Shown here in pieces: positions 31,809 to 39,821 of a DNA stretch of 64,000 nucleotides; position 1 is the first letter of the stretch; every line of letters begins with the position of its first letter. The DNA is taken from positions 25,284 through 89,283 of the forward strand of contig NZ_JAEMNU010000119.1 in NCBI RefSeq assembly GCF_016461825.1, read 5' to 3'. The DNA is from Rugamonas violacea. GTDB taxonomy: Bacteria; Pseudomonadota; Gammaproteobacteria; Burkholderiales; Burkholderiaceae_D. The notes under the pieces were generated by a model. It was not told the origin of the DNA. It did not search any database and saw only the letters and a program-made list of their open reading frames with translations. The position numbers were made by a program, and so were the translations under genes.

Positions 31809-33047
31809 TCAGCCGGCGGCGCCATCGCCGGCGCCGGCGCCGGCGCCCTCGGCGGCGCCGTCGTGGGCGGCGATCCAGGCCAGCAGGGCGCGGCCGAACA
31901 CGCGCAGGCGCGCCGTGTCGACCTGGCGCCGCTTGTAGGCCTCGTGGCTGGCCGGCCCGCTCAGGCTGCGCTGGTGGCTGGCCTGGTCCATCAGCTGGAT
32001 CTCGTACTCGAAGAAGAAGCCGATGTCGTAGTCCTGGCCGGCGCCGCCCTGCTCGCCGCCGCGATAGGCCAGCTCGGCCGGCGCGTGGGCGGCGCCGGCC
32101 TCGCCCTGCAAGTGGATCATCTTGCGCACCGTCACCTGGATGCTGGCGAAGCCCTCGCCGCTGTGCGGATTGTCGCTGCGCGTCTGCGGCCGGGCCAGCG
32201 CCAGCATCTCCCGGTCCATTTGCTGCAGCAGCGCCGCCGGATAGCCGTCGCTGTGCTCGAGCACGGCGCGGTATTTGGTGAACACCTGCTTGGCGGCGGC
32301 GAGGTCGAGCAGGGTGTTGCGGGTGCGTTGGGAGTCGACGTTGGTGACCGACAGCAGGTGGGCCCGCTGCAGCGAGCGGAGCGCCAGCAGGCATTCGAAG
32401 CGGGTGGCGAAGGTCAGCCGCACGCCGAGGTGGTCGTAGATGTCGGCGGCCAGATAGGCGGCCTTTTGCAGCAGCTTGAGCAGGATGCTGTTGCGGCCCT
32501 TGTTGCGCTTGCGGTCGTAGTGCAGCAGCGGCAGGCAGACCTCGCCGTCGGACAAATAGAACTGCTCGCCGTCCTGGCGGATCACCTCGTCGAGGCTGGC
32601 GAAGACCTGTTCGCGGATGGTGTGGAAGTGGCGCAGCTTGAGGTTGTTGTCGATGTAGAAGATGCCGTGCATCACCTTCAGCACGGCGCACGACCACATG
32701 CGCAGCGCGTCGGCCTGCTGGCCGCGCTGCGAGGCGTAGACCAGCAGTTGCAACGGGTCGGCCGGGGCGGCCACGGCGGCCGGGATCAGGTCCTGCTGGC
32801 CGGGCGCCAGGAAGGTGGCGACGATGAACTCGAGCGCCTCCTGGTGGGCGCGGCGGATCAGCGCGGTGGCGGCCGGCTGCTCCAGGTCGAAGCCGTACTC
32901 GCGGGCGAACTGGCGGGCGTCGTGCAGGTTGCGCAGGGCCAGCTCGCCCAGGTCGATGGCCGAGACGCCGCTGGTGATGGCGTTCAGATAGTCCCAGTTG
33001 AGCGAGAAGCGGCGCTGGCTCTTCAGCGTGGCGTGCAAAGCGGTCAT
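31809..33047 (-). CDS. Divergent RelA/SpoT-like nucleotidyltransferase-type protein, function unknown
   Basis: A 412-residue cytoplasmic protein that I do not recognise with certainty. Three spaced segments resemble the (p)ppGpp synthetase core: GRNSILLKLLQK (185-195, cf. R-x-K-x-S-x-x-x-K), ADIYDHLGVRL (201-211, cf. D-I-x-D-x-x-G-x-R) and EIQLMD...ASHEAYK (349-372, cf. E-x-Q-I-R-T...A-A-H-W-x-Y-K). The Arg-Thr after E-x-Q is replaced by Leu-Met-Asp, and the gap between the second and third motifs is long. An N-terminal half (about 1-170) has no known domain and no HD hydrolase is visible. The C-terminus is a Gly/Ala tail. The ATG at 33047 was chosen by promoter position and codon pattern. 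Confidence 0.55.
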   Translation of the reverse strand: MTALHATLKSQRRFSLNWDYLNAITSGVSAIDLGELALRNLHDARQFAREYGFDLEQPAATALIRRAHQEALEFIVATFLAPGQQDLIPAAVAAPADPLQLLVYASQRGQQADALRMWSCAVLKVMHGIFYIDNNLKLRHFHTIREQVFASLDEVIRQDGEQFYLSDGEVCLPLLHYDRKRNKGRNSILLKLLQKAAYLAADIYDHLGVRLTFATRFECLLALRSLQRAHLLSVTNVDSQRTRNTLLDLAAAKQVFTKYRAVLEHSDGYPAALLQQMDREMLALARPQTRSDNPHSGEGFASIQVTVRKMIHLQGEAGAAHAPAELAYRGGEQGGAGQDYDIGFFFEYEIQLMDQASHQRSLSGPASHEAYKRRQVDTARLRVFGRALLAWIAAHDGAAEGAGAGAGDGAAG

Positions 33048-33146
33048 GTCAGCCCGGCGGTGGGAGCCGCGCCGCGCGCCACCGCGGCCCCGGCTCGGGG
33101 AATCAACATGGCGGCCCGTGGCGGCGCCGCCGACTTGCATCGATTC

Positions 33147-33175
33147 AGTATCGCAGCCAGCCGAATTGTCGTCAA
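33147..33175 (-). promoter_or_regulatory. Sigma-70 promoter of the RelA/SpoT-like gene
   Basis: On the minus strand TTGACG - 17 bp - GATACT, about 100 bp before the start codon at 33047. Confidence 0.6.
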
Positions 33176-33453
33176 TTACTATGCGGTGCCGCCGGGAAGA
33201 CTTGCAATCAGGAATTTGTTGTAATTCTGGCGCCCGTGGTAAAGCGCGTATATTCCTCGTGGTAAATTGTGTAATGTGTCAAGTAGGTCCAGTGGCAACG
33301 CTGCGGCCGCGACGCGACGCCAGCCTTGGGCGGAGCGGGCCTTTGGGAGCAGGCCTGCGGCGCCGGCATGTCGATCGAGGCGGTGGCCCAGCAGTTCTCC
33401 TGGTCGGCGGAAATCAGGAGGTGGTGACGGGCAAGCGCCATGCTGGCCGCCGC
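33176..33453. other. Intergenic region, AT-richer at left
   Basis: Between the M50 stop and the promoter of the RelA/SpoT-like gene. A short plus-strand frame encoding MSIEAVAQQFSWSAE near 33368 looks vaguely HTH-like, but it is about 20 codons long and unsupported. Nothing else is recognised. Confidence 0.35.
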
Positions 33454-34164
33454 CTAGTGCGCGGCGGCCAGCATGGCGTGGATGTCGTGGCTCATGATCG
33501 CCAGGAAGGCCGCCAGGCCCAGGTACAGCACGGCGTAGTTGATGCGCGTGTCGAGCGCCACCGCGTAGTAGTGCGGCGGCAGCGCCGGGTCGCCCCACAG
33601 CGCCGCCTTGATCTGTGGATAGGCCAGCACGGCGATCAGGATCAGCATCGGGCTGGGCCGGTAGAAGAACAGGCCGGCCAGCAGCGGCACGCCGACCAGC
33701 CACAACTTGGGCGAGATGATCGCCGTGATGCGGCCGCCGTCAAGCGGACTGAGCGGGATCAGGTTGAACAGGTTCAGCATGCAGCCCGAATAGGCCAGCG
33801 CCAACAACAGATCGCTGTCGGTCTGGCGCGCCGCGAAGTAGCAGGCCAGCGCCGCCGCCGAGCCGGCCAGCGGCCCGGCGAAGCCGATGTAGGCCTCCGT
33901 CTCTACGTCGTGCGGCAAGTCCTTGAGGGCGATCCAGGCGCCGACGAAGGGGATGAAGGCGGGCGCGCCGACCTCCAGGCCGCGCCGGCGCGCCGCCACG
34001 TAATGGCCCATCTCGTGGACGAAAATCAGCAGCACGAAGCCGACCGCGTAGCGCCAGCCGAAGATCCAGCTGTAAGCCAGCATCGACAGCAGCATGGTGC
34101 CGCCGGTGGTCAGCAGCTTGCCCATTTTGCCGGCCGCCAGCAGCCAGACGAGTAACTTTGCCAT
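33454..34164 (-). CDS. M50 family site-2-type membrane metalloprotease
   Basis: A 236-residue integral membrane protein with about five or six hydrophobic segments. The zinc motif HEMGHYVAARR (near 50) and the second motif NLIPLSPLDGGRI (near 142) carry the His-His-Asp ligands of S2P-like proteases. No PDZ domain is present, so it belongs to the small SpoIVFB/YdcA-like group. The substrate is unknown. The start lies 7 bp after the DUF2167 stop, which implies co-expression and a possible functional link at the membrane. Confidence 0.88.
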   Translation of the reverse strand: MAKLLVWLLAAGKMGKLLTTGGTMLLSMLAYSWIFGWRYAVGFVLLIFVHEMGHYVAARRRGLEVGAPAFIPFVGAWIALKDLPHDVETEAYIGFAGPLAGSAAALACYFAARQTDSDLLLALAYSGCMLNLFNLIPLSPLDGGRITAIISPKLWLVGVPLLAGLFFYRPSPMLILIAVLAYPQIKAALWGDPALPPHYYAVALDTRINYAVLYLGLAAFLAIMSHDIHAMLAAAH

Positions 34165-34171
34165 GGCCGCC

Positions 34172-35080
34172 TTATTTGCCCAGATCGACTTTTTTCTCGC
34201 GCTTGAAGAACTTCAGCACGGCGGCGCCACCGCCGACGACGGCCAGCAGGATCAGTTTCTTGAACGCCAGCAGCAGGGCGAACAGCTTGCCGAACAGGCC
34301 CAGCTTGGCGGCCACGCCGCCGGCCACCAGCGCCGCCAGGCCGTACTCGGCCACCTTGTCGGTCTTGCTGTCGAAGTCGGCGTAGCGCTGGCCCGGGGTG
34401 AAGTCGGTGAAGGCGGTGACCTGCTGCATGTCGGCCTTGACCTGCCGGATCTGCTCCATGCCGGCGACGGCGTTGAGCACCAGCACGCCTTCGCGGCCGA
34501 GCACGCGGATGTTGTAGTTCAGGCCGTTGCCGCCGTCGCCCTCGGTCTTCAGTTCCTTGGCCCAGTACAGCTTGTGGTGGGCCTTGTCGTAGCTCGGTTG
34601 CTCGGCCCAGCCCACCAGGCTCATCGGCGCGTAGCCTTGCGCCTTGCGCTCGGCGTTGTTGGCCGTGACGGCCTCCTGCATGTCCTTGAGCAGCTCGTCG
34701 TACTTGATGCTGTCGGCGTCGTCGTCCTTGACGTGGCCGTCCTTGTCGTAGGTCAGGATCACGCCCCAGCCGGCCGCGCTGAGCGGGTTGAGCTTGGCCG
34801 GCACGATCATGCCCAGCGTGGTGTGGCCGGGTGGGTTTCCCCAGCCCTCGACCAGCACGCGGCCGGCGTCGGCCGGGCTGAGGTAGCGGAAACCGGCCGG
34901 CAGATCGAGGGTGGCGATGTCGCCGGGCAGGGTGATCTTACCCTGCTGGAAGTTCAACGCGGCCACCAGTTGCTCGGCGCTGATGGGCTGGGCCGGCGGC
35001 GCGGCGTGGGCGCCGCCGCCGATGCCGACACCGACACTCAGGGCGAGGCACAACAAAGTGGTACGAAGCGATGGGACCAT
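34172..35080 (-). CDS. DUF2167 family membrane-anchored exported protein
   Basis: A 302-residue protein with a signal peptide (1 to about 26, AHA). The large extracytoplasmic part matches DUF2167: GFRYLSPADAGRVLVEGWGNPPG, then GMIVPAKLNPLSAAGWGVILTYD and YAPMSLVGWAEQPSYDKAHHKLYWAKEL. The C-terminal transmembrane region is at about 245-290 and is followed by a basic tail (KFFKREKKVDLGK). The function of the family is unknown; it often sits near membrane stress or protease genes. It is the first gene of a two-gene unit with the M50 protease. Confidence 0.85.
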   Translation of the reverse strand: MVPSLRTTLLCLALSVGVGIGGGAHAAPPAQPISAEQLVAALNFQQGKITLPGDIATLDLPAGFRYLSPADAGRVLVEGWGNPPGHTTLGMIVPAKLNPLSAAGWGVILTYDKDGHVKDDDADSIKYDELLKDMQEAVTANNAERKAQGYAPMSLVGWAEQPSYDKAHHKLYWAKELKTEGDGGNGLNYNIRVLGREGVLVLNAVAGMEQIRQVKADMQQVTAFTDFTPGQRYADFDSKTDKVAEYGLAALVAGGVAAKLGLFGKLFALLLAFKKLILLAVVGGGAAVLKFFKREKKVDLGK

Positions 35081-35199
35081 GGTGGATTCCGGAAAGAAAG
35101 AGAAAAATGTATCTTACAGGAATTATTGGTTTTTTCGTAATTCAGCGTGCCGGCCGGCGCCGCGCCGCCGGCGCGAGGCCGCTTTTTATGTCTGGAAAT

Positions 35200-35232
35200 A
35201 AAAAAAAAGCCAAGCCGCAAGGCTTGGCTTTT
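35200..35232 (-). terminator. Rho-independent terminator of isocitrate lyase gene
   Basis: A perfect 12-bp stem AAAAGCCAAGCC / GGCTTGGCTTTT with GCAA loop. On the minus strand it is followed by a T9 run; on the plus strand by TTTT, so it may work both ways. Confidence 0.92.
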
Positions 35233-35259
35233 CGTGGTGTGCTCACACCGGCGGCGGAT

Positions 35260-36840
35260 TTAGAACTGGTTCATCGTGTTGTCTTTGCCCGATGCCTTCA
35301 GCGCAGCTTCGCCGCTGAAATATTCCTTGTGGTCGTCGCCGATGTCCGAGCCGGACATGTTCTGGTGTTTGACACAAGCGATACCCTGGCGGATTTCCTT
35401 GCGCTGAACGCCGGCGACGTAACCCAGCATGCCCTGGTCGCCGAAGTAGTCCTTGGCCAGGTTGTCGGTCGACAAAGCGGCGGTGTGGTAGGTCGGCAGC
35501 GTGATCAGGTGGTGGAAGATGCCGGCTTCGCGCGCCGCATCGGCCTGGAAGGTGCGGATTTTCTCATCCGCCGCGATCGCCAATTCGGTCGTGTCGTACT
35601 CGACACTCATCAGTTTGGCGCGCTCGTAGGCGGAAACGTCCTTGCCTTCGGCCTTCATGCTGTCGAACATTTGTTGACGGAAGTTCAGGGTCCAGTTGAA
35701 CGACGGGCTGTTGTTGTACACCAGCTTGGCGTTTGGAATCACCTTGCGGATGGCGTTGACCATGCCGCCGATCTGGGCGATGTGCGGTTTCTCGGTTTCG
35801 ATCCACAGCAGGTCGGCGCCGTTTTGCAGCGAGGTGATGCAATCGAGCACGCAACGCTCTTCGCCCGTGCCTTCGCGGAACTGGAACAGATTGCTGGCCA
35901 GACGCTTGGGACGCAGCAGCTTGTCGCCGCGCTTGATGACCACGTCGCCGTTGCTCATCGATTCGGTCGACACTTCCTCGACGTCGAGGAAGGAGTTGTA
36001 CTGGTCGCCCAGGTCGCCCGCTTCGCGGGTGACGGCGATTTGTTTGGTCAGGCCGGCGCCCAGCGAGTCGGTGCGGGCGACGATCAGGCCGTCGTCGACA
36101 CCCAGTTCGAGGAAGGCGTAACGGACCGCGCGGATCTTGGCCAGGAAGTCTTCGTGCGGCACGGTGACCTTGCCGTCCTGGTGGCCGCATTGCTTCTCGT
36201 CGGACACCTGGTTTTCGATCTGGATGCAGCAGGCGCCGGCTTCGATCATCTGCTTGGCCATCAGGTAGGTCGCCTCGGCGTTGCCGAAACCGGCGTCGAT
36301 GTCGGCGATGATGGGCACGACGTGGGTGATATGGTTATCGATCTGGCTCTGGATGGCTGGCTTGGCGGCGCCGTCGGCGGCGTCCAGTTGGCGGAACAGG
36401 CCGCCCAGTTCACGCGCGTCGGCCTGGCGCAGGAAGGTGTAGAGCTCTTTGATCAGGCCGGCGACGGCGGTCTTTTCGTGCATCGACTGATCCGGCAGCG
36501 GGCCGAACTCCGAGCGCAGCGCGGCGATCATCCAGCCCGACAGGTAGAGGTAGCGGCGGTCGGTGCTGTTGAAGTGCTTCTTGATCGAAATCATCTTCTG
36601 TTGACCGATGAAACCGTGCCAGCAACCCAGCGACTGGGTGTACTTGGACGAGTCGGCGTCGTAGTTGGCCATGTCCTGGCGCATGATCTTGGCGGTGTAC
36701 TTGGCGATATCCAGACCGGTTTTGAAGCGGTTCTGGGCGCGCATGCGCGCAGCGGACTCGGGATTAATCGCGTTCCAGGCGCTGCCTTCTTTGTCCTTGA
36801 GGCCGGCGATGGCTTGGATATCGTCTTGATACTGTGACAT
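35260..36840 (-). CDS. aceA: Isocitrate lyase, large (about 530-residue) type
   Basis: Isocitrate lyase splits isocitrate into succinate and glyoxylate, the first glyoxylate-shunt step needed for growth on acetate or fatty acids. The 526-residue product is of the longer class known from Pseudomonas and many betaproteobacteria, not the 434-residue E. coli type. The catalytic Cys lies in EKQCGHQDGKV near 217. Other conserved parts are IIADIDAGFGNAEATY, ARTDSLGAG and NNSPSFNWTLNF. AGGAG lies 8 bp before the ATG. It is single-gene, with its own promoter and terminator; malate synthase is not in the window. Confidence 0.96.
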   Translation of the reverse strand: MSQYQDDIQAIAGLKDKEGSAWNAINPESAARMRAQNRFKTGLDIAKYTAKIMRQDMANYDADSSKYTQSLGCWHGFIGQQKMISIKKHFNSTDRRYLYLSGWMIAALRSEFGPLPDQSMHEKTAVAGLIKELYTFLRQADARELGGLFRQLDAADGAAKPAIQSQIDNHITHVVPIIADIDAGFGNAEATYLMAKQMIEAGACCIQIENQVSDEKQCGHQDGKVTVPHEDFLAKIRAVRYAFLELGVDDGLIVARTDSLGAGLTKQIAVTREAGDLGDQYNSFLDVEEVSTESMSNGDVVIKRGDKLLRPKRLASNLFQFREGTGEERCVLDCITSLQNGADLLWIETEKPHIAQIGGMVNAIRKVIPNAKLVYNNSPSFNWTLNFRQQMFDSMKAEGKDVSAYERAKLMSVEYDTTELAIAADEKIRTFQADAAREAGIFHHLITLPTYHTAALSTDNLAKDYFGDQGMLGYVAGVQRKEIRQGIACVKHQNMSGSDIGDDHKEYFSGEAALKASGKDNTMNQF

Positions 36841-36951
36841 GTGAATCTCCTAGAGAATAAAACAAGATTAATAAAGTAATATCGAGCGCCGCTATATCTG
36901 TTCACTTGCGGACCTTGCTGGTGCTGAAGCAAAAGCAAACTGCATGGATTA

Positions 36952-36993
36952 ATGATAGACGTCTTTTGGAAATGCGCCAACTCTTATATAAGA
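36952..36993 (-). promoter_or_regulatory. aceA promoter with adjoining palindrome
   Basis: On the minus strand TTGGCG - 17 bp - TATCAT (36975-36980 and 36952-36957) lies about 110 bp before aceA. A perfect 12-bp palindrome TCTTATATAAGA (36982-36993) abuts the -35 box and is a good place for a regulator. Confidence 0.65.
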
Positions 36994-37234
36994 CATATAA
37001 CTTAAATTAATTTGTTTATTTTCAGTGACTTGTGCAGTGTTTTTTGCGATGTGGAATGTATTTTCAAAAAATGGAATAGGGGGGCGCATTTTCCACGGAG
37101 GGCTGCTTTCACAATGTGGAGTCTAATTTCGAGTCTAGGGATATGTGCGATGGCGGTGGCGCCTATTCGGCGCGCCGCCGCGCCGGCGCGGCCGGGCAGG
37201 GCGGGACCAGGCCGGCACGGCGCCAGTTGTTTGC
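36994..37234. other. AT-richer intergenic region upstream of aceA
   Basis: Between the aceA promoter and the tetR-like stop. It has T-rich and A-rich tracts and dispersed TGTGGA / TTCCAC words that could bind further regulators. No gene is recognised. Confidence 0.4.
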
Positions 37235-37873
37235 TCAGGCGTAAGGCGTGCCGGCCATCGCGGCGTGGATGCCGAGGCTACCCTTGTCGACAAGCGCGAG
37301 AAAGGCGGCGCTCGCTTCGTCCGTGTCGCGATGCTGTCGAAAGTGATGGTGCGCCTGCACCAGGGCCACGGACCAGGTCGCCAGCAGCATGGCGGCCGCC
37401 AGATGGGCGAAGGCGTCGCCGGCTTCCCGTTCGACGGACCCGGCCAAGGCCGAGGCGACCAGTTGTGTGAGTTCGCTGCGTATCGCCCTGGTCCGCGCCT
37501 TCAGGGTGTCGCTGGCTTCAATCGTCGCGATGAAGCCTTGGCTCCTGGCGGAAAAATCGACCGCCGGGCTTTTTTCCGCCACCAGCCGATGGGCGAGCAG
37601 GCGCAAGGCCTCGAGCGGCGTGACACGCGGATCGCGCTGCCGCATGGCGTCGAGCAGGATCTCGCGGCCCTCTTCCTCGCGATCGAAGAACATGTCCTCC
37701 TTGCGGGGAAAGTGATTGAACACCGTCATCCGGCCGACGTCGGCGGCGGCGGCGATCTCGTCCACCGTCACCTGGTCGAAGCCCCGCTCGATGAACAGGC
37801 GCGTGGCGGCGTCGGAAATGCTTTGACGGGTGGCGAGGCGCTTGCGCGAGCGGCGGTCGGGTGGGATGGACAT
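37235..37873 (-). CDS. TetR/AcrR family transcriptional regulator
   Basis: A 212-residue repressor-type protein. The N-terminal HTH is textbook: TRQSISDAATRLFIERGFDQVTVDEIAAAADVGRMTVFNHFPRKEDMF (residues about 16-63). The C-terminal ligand domain is Ala/Leu-rich and helical. It is divergent from the Tet-type efflux gene, and two related palindromes in the shared spacer fit auto- and cross-repression. The sequence belongs to the broad AcrR group rather than classical tetracycline TetR, so the inducer is unknown. Confidence 0.92.
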   Translation of the reverse strand: MSIPPDRRSRKRLATRQSISDAATRLFIERGFDQVTVDEIAAAADVGRMTVFNHFPRKEDMFFDREEEGREILLDAMRQRDPRVTPLEALRLLAHRLVAEKSPAVDFSARSQGFIATIEASDTLKARTRAIRSELTQLVASALAGSVEREAGDAFAHLAAAMLLATWSVALVQAHHHFRQHRDTDEASAAFLALVDKGSLGIHAAMAGTPYA

Positions 37874-37895
37874 GTGGCCATGCTACCACGATGGG

Positions 37896-37984
37896 TGTAC
37901 TCGGTACATATTTTGCTCCGAGAGGGGCGGAAACGCTTGATGGACGGTCGCGGTTGATAGTAATATTTATGTACTGAGTATAAA
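37896..37984. promoter_or_regulatory. Twin operators and promoter of the Tet-type efflux gene
   Basis: A perfect palindrome TGTAC-TCG-GTACA at 37896-37908 and a related site TGTACTGAGTATA at 37970-37982 (10 of 13 matches). The second overlaps a probable -10 TATAAA (37979-37984) that pairs with TTGATA at 37954-37959 (19-bp spacer). The layout resembles tetR-tetA type control regions. Confidence 0.6.
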
Positions 37985-37998
37985 TTAGGATTAAGTAC

Positions 37999-38190
37999 AT
38001 GAAAATTCTTGAGACACTGGTCGCCGCCGTCGGCGGTCCTGCCGCCGCCCCGACCTTTGCGGCGCAGAGCAGGGGCGGAGCGCCGCAAGTGTTCGCTCGC
38101 CGCCGCGGCGCGACACGGGATGGGGTGGGACAAGATGTGGGACCGGATGCGCGGCGTGCACGCTGGTGCCGCGGCCCGGCGACGCCGTGA
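37999..38190 (+). CDS. 63-codon leader ORF coupled to the efflux gene
   Basis: A small open frame whose ATG lies 8 bp after AGGA and just downstream of the predicted promoter. Its TGA overlaps the GTG start of the transporter (GTGA, 38187-38190). The peptide starts MKILETLVAAVGG and then becomes Arg/Gly/Ala-rich with no known domain. Position and coupling suggest it is translated to deliver ribosomes to the transporter, or is a remnant of a longer gene. The peptide itself may have no function. Confidence 0.45.
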   Translation: MKILETLVAAVGGPAAAPTFAAQSRGGAPQVFARRRGATRDGVGQDVGPDARRARWCRGPATP

Positions 38191-39380
38191 AGCAGCCGCT
38201 CATCGTCATCTTCGCCACCGTCGTCCTCGACGCCGTTGGCATCGGCCTGGTCTTTCCGATTCTGCCGGCGCTGCTGCGCGACGTCACCCACGCGGACAAC
38301 GTGGTGTCCCACATCGGCATCATGACGGCGCTCTATGCGCTCATGCAGTTCATTTTCGCGCCGGTGCTCGGTTCGCTCAGCGACCGGCTGGGACGACGCC
38401 CGGTGCTCCTGCTCTCGCTCGCCGGCGCGACCGTCAATTACCTGTTCCTGGCCTTCGCGCCGAACCTGTGGATGTTGCTGCTCGGCCGCGCCATCGCGGG
38501 CCTGAGCAGCGCCAACATCTCGGTGGCGACCGCCTACATCACCGACATTTCCCCCGAGGACAAGCGGGCGCGCCGCTTCGGCCTGTTCAACGCCATGTTC
38601 GGCATCGGCTTCATTGTCGGCCCCGTCCTCGGCGGCGCCCTCGGCGACCATTGGCTGCGGCTGCCCTTTATCGCGGCGGCGGTGTTGAACGCCTGCAATC
38701 TCCTGCTGGCCTTCTTCGTGCTGCCGGAGTCGCGCACGCCCAGCCGGGAGAAAATCGACCTGGCGGCGCTGAATCCGCTGCGGCCGCTGCGCTGGGTGTT
38801 TTCGGTGAAGGGCCTGTTGCCCATCACCGTCATCTTCTTCCTCTTCAGCGCCACCGGCGAGGTCTACGGCACTTGCTGGGCCTTGTGGGGGAACGACAGC
38901 TTCCGGTGGAATGGACTGTGGATCGGCCTGTCGCTCGGAACTTTCGGTGTCTGCCAGACGCTCGCCCAGATGTTCCTCACCGGCCCCGCCGTGAGCTTGC
39001 TGGGCGAACGCGCGACGATTCTGACGGGCATGGCCGGCGCCTGCGTCGCCCTGACTGTCATGGCCTTCGCCACCCAAGGCTGGATGATCTTCGCGATCAT
39101 GCCGGTGTTCGCCCTCGGCGGCCTTGGCGCGCCGGCGCTGCAGTCGCTGGCCACGCGACAGGTCGACGAGAACCAGCAGGGCCGGTTTCAGGGTGTGCTC
39201 GCCTCGGTCGTGAGCCTGGCCTCGATCATCTGCCCGCTGGCCTTCTCGAGTTTCTATTTCCTCGTCAGGGCGCAATGGCCCGGCGCGATCTGGCTGGCCG
39301 TCATCGTCGCCTACGCGATCATGGTGCCCCTCGTGCTCGGCCTGCGCTTTGCGAAGCCGGCGGTAGACCCAACAATGTAG
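38187..39380 (+). CDS. Tet-family (DHA1) MFS efflux transporter
   Basis: A 397-residue, 12-TM drug:H+ antiporter close in length and layout to TetA class A/C. It begins with LIVIFATVVLDAVGIGLVFPILPALLRD-type sequence and has the inter-TM2/3 loop motif GSLSDRLGRRPVLL and motif C-like GFIVGPVLGG near TM5. Related proteins export tetracyclines, but this one differs enough that the substrate cannot be stated. The GTG at 38187 matches the family start (K-Q-P-L-I-V-I); another GTG seven codons upstream is possible. It is regulated by the divergent TetR-type protein. Confidence 0.88.
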   Translation: MKQPLIVIFATVVLDAVGIGLVFPILPALLRDVTHADNVVSHIGIMTALYALMQFIFAPVLGSLSDRLGRRPVLLLSLAGATVNYLFLAFAPNLWMLLLGRAIAGLSSANISVATAYITDISPEDKRARRFGLFNAMFGIGFIVGPVLGGALGDHWLRLPFIAAAVLNACNLLLAFFVLPESRTPSREKIDLAALNPLRPLRWVFSVKGLLPITVIFFLFSATGEVYGTCWALWGNDSFRWNGLWIGLSLGTFGVCQTLAQMFLTGPAVSLLGERATILTGMAGACVALTVMAFATQGWMIFAIMPVFALGGLGAPALQSLATRQVDENQQGRFQGVLASVVSLASIICPLAFSSFYFLVRAQWPGAIWLAVIVAYAIMVPLVLGLRFAKPAVDPTM

Positions 39381-39821
39381 CCGGTCCTGGAAGGTGATAG
39401 GAGCCAACCGGACGCGTAACCGTCGCCATCTGCTGAGCACTCTATCCTGAATTTTGCATAAAAAAGGGCAAGAATGCCGTAAGTGATTGATAAAATGTGA
39501 GTTATCTAGAAACAACTGGCGCTCACACCGGCGTGATGGCAATTTTCATGCAATCGCCACAGGCGCGGCGGCAATGTGGCATTGAGTCGGGGTAGTCGGC
39601 GGCGGTAAGCACGTCGCGGCGACGACGTGCCGGGGCGAAACCCTTCTCAATACGCAATCTTGGCGTCGCTGGTCGGCATCGGCCTGCCTTACTGACTTTG
39701 GGTCTTGGTCGCTGGCGCGTCGGTAAAAGGTAGTCTACGTGGACGAACAGCCAGATTCGTCAAAACTGTGTGGAGGGGGCGTGCTATTCTCCATCTTCGG
39801 TTGCTCATATCAGAGGCGGGT
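39381..39821. other. Intergenic region at left edge of AT-rich block
   Basis: From here the base composition falls. No gene is supported. A GC-rich patch (39570-39640) with CGCGGCGACGACG and an AT-rich patch near 39445-39510 stand side by side, as at a junction. No clear terminator for the efflux gene is visible. Confidence 0.45.

Noticed and set aside
33340..33430. Short plus-strand frame MSIEAVAQQFSWSAE resembling a transposase HTH
   Set aside because: About 20 codons, no upstream continuation in frame, no inverted repeats or other transposase parts nearby.
39600..39650. Possible partial copy of the tRNA-Phe 3' end (CCGGGGCG...) as left att site
   Set aside because: Only about eight matching bases in GC-rich DNA; not above chance by eye.
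39660..39720. Hydrophobic in-frame segment interrupted by TGA (SLVGIGLPY then LWVLVAGASV)
   Set aside because: Too short to call a pseudogene; no flanking homologous sequence in frame.
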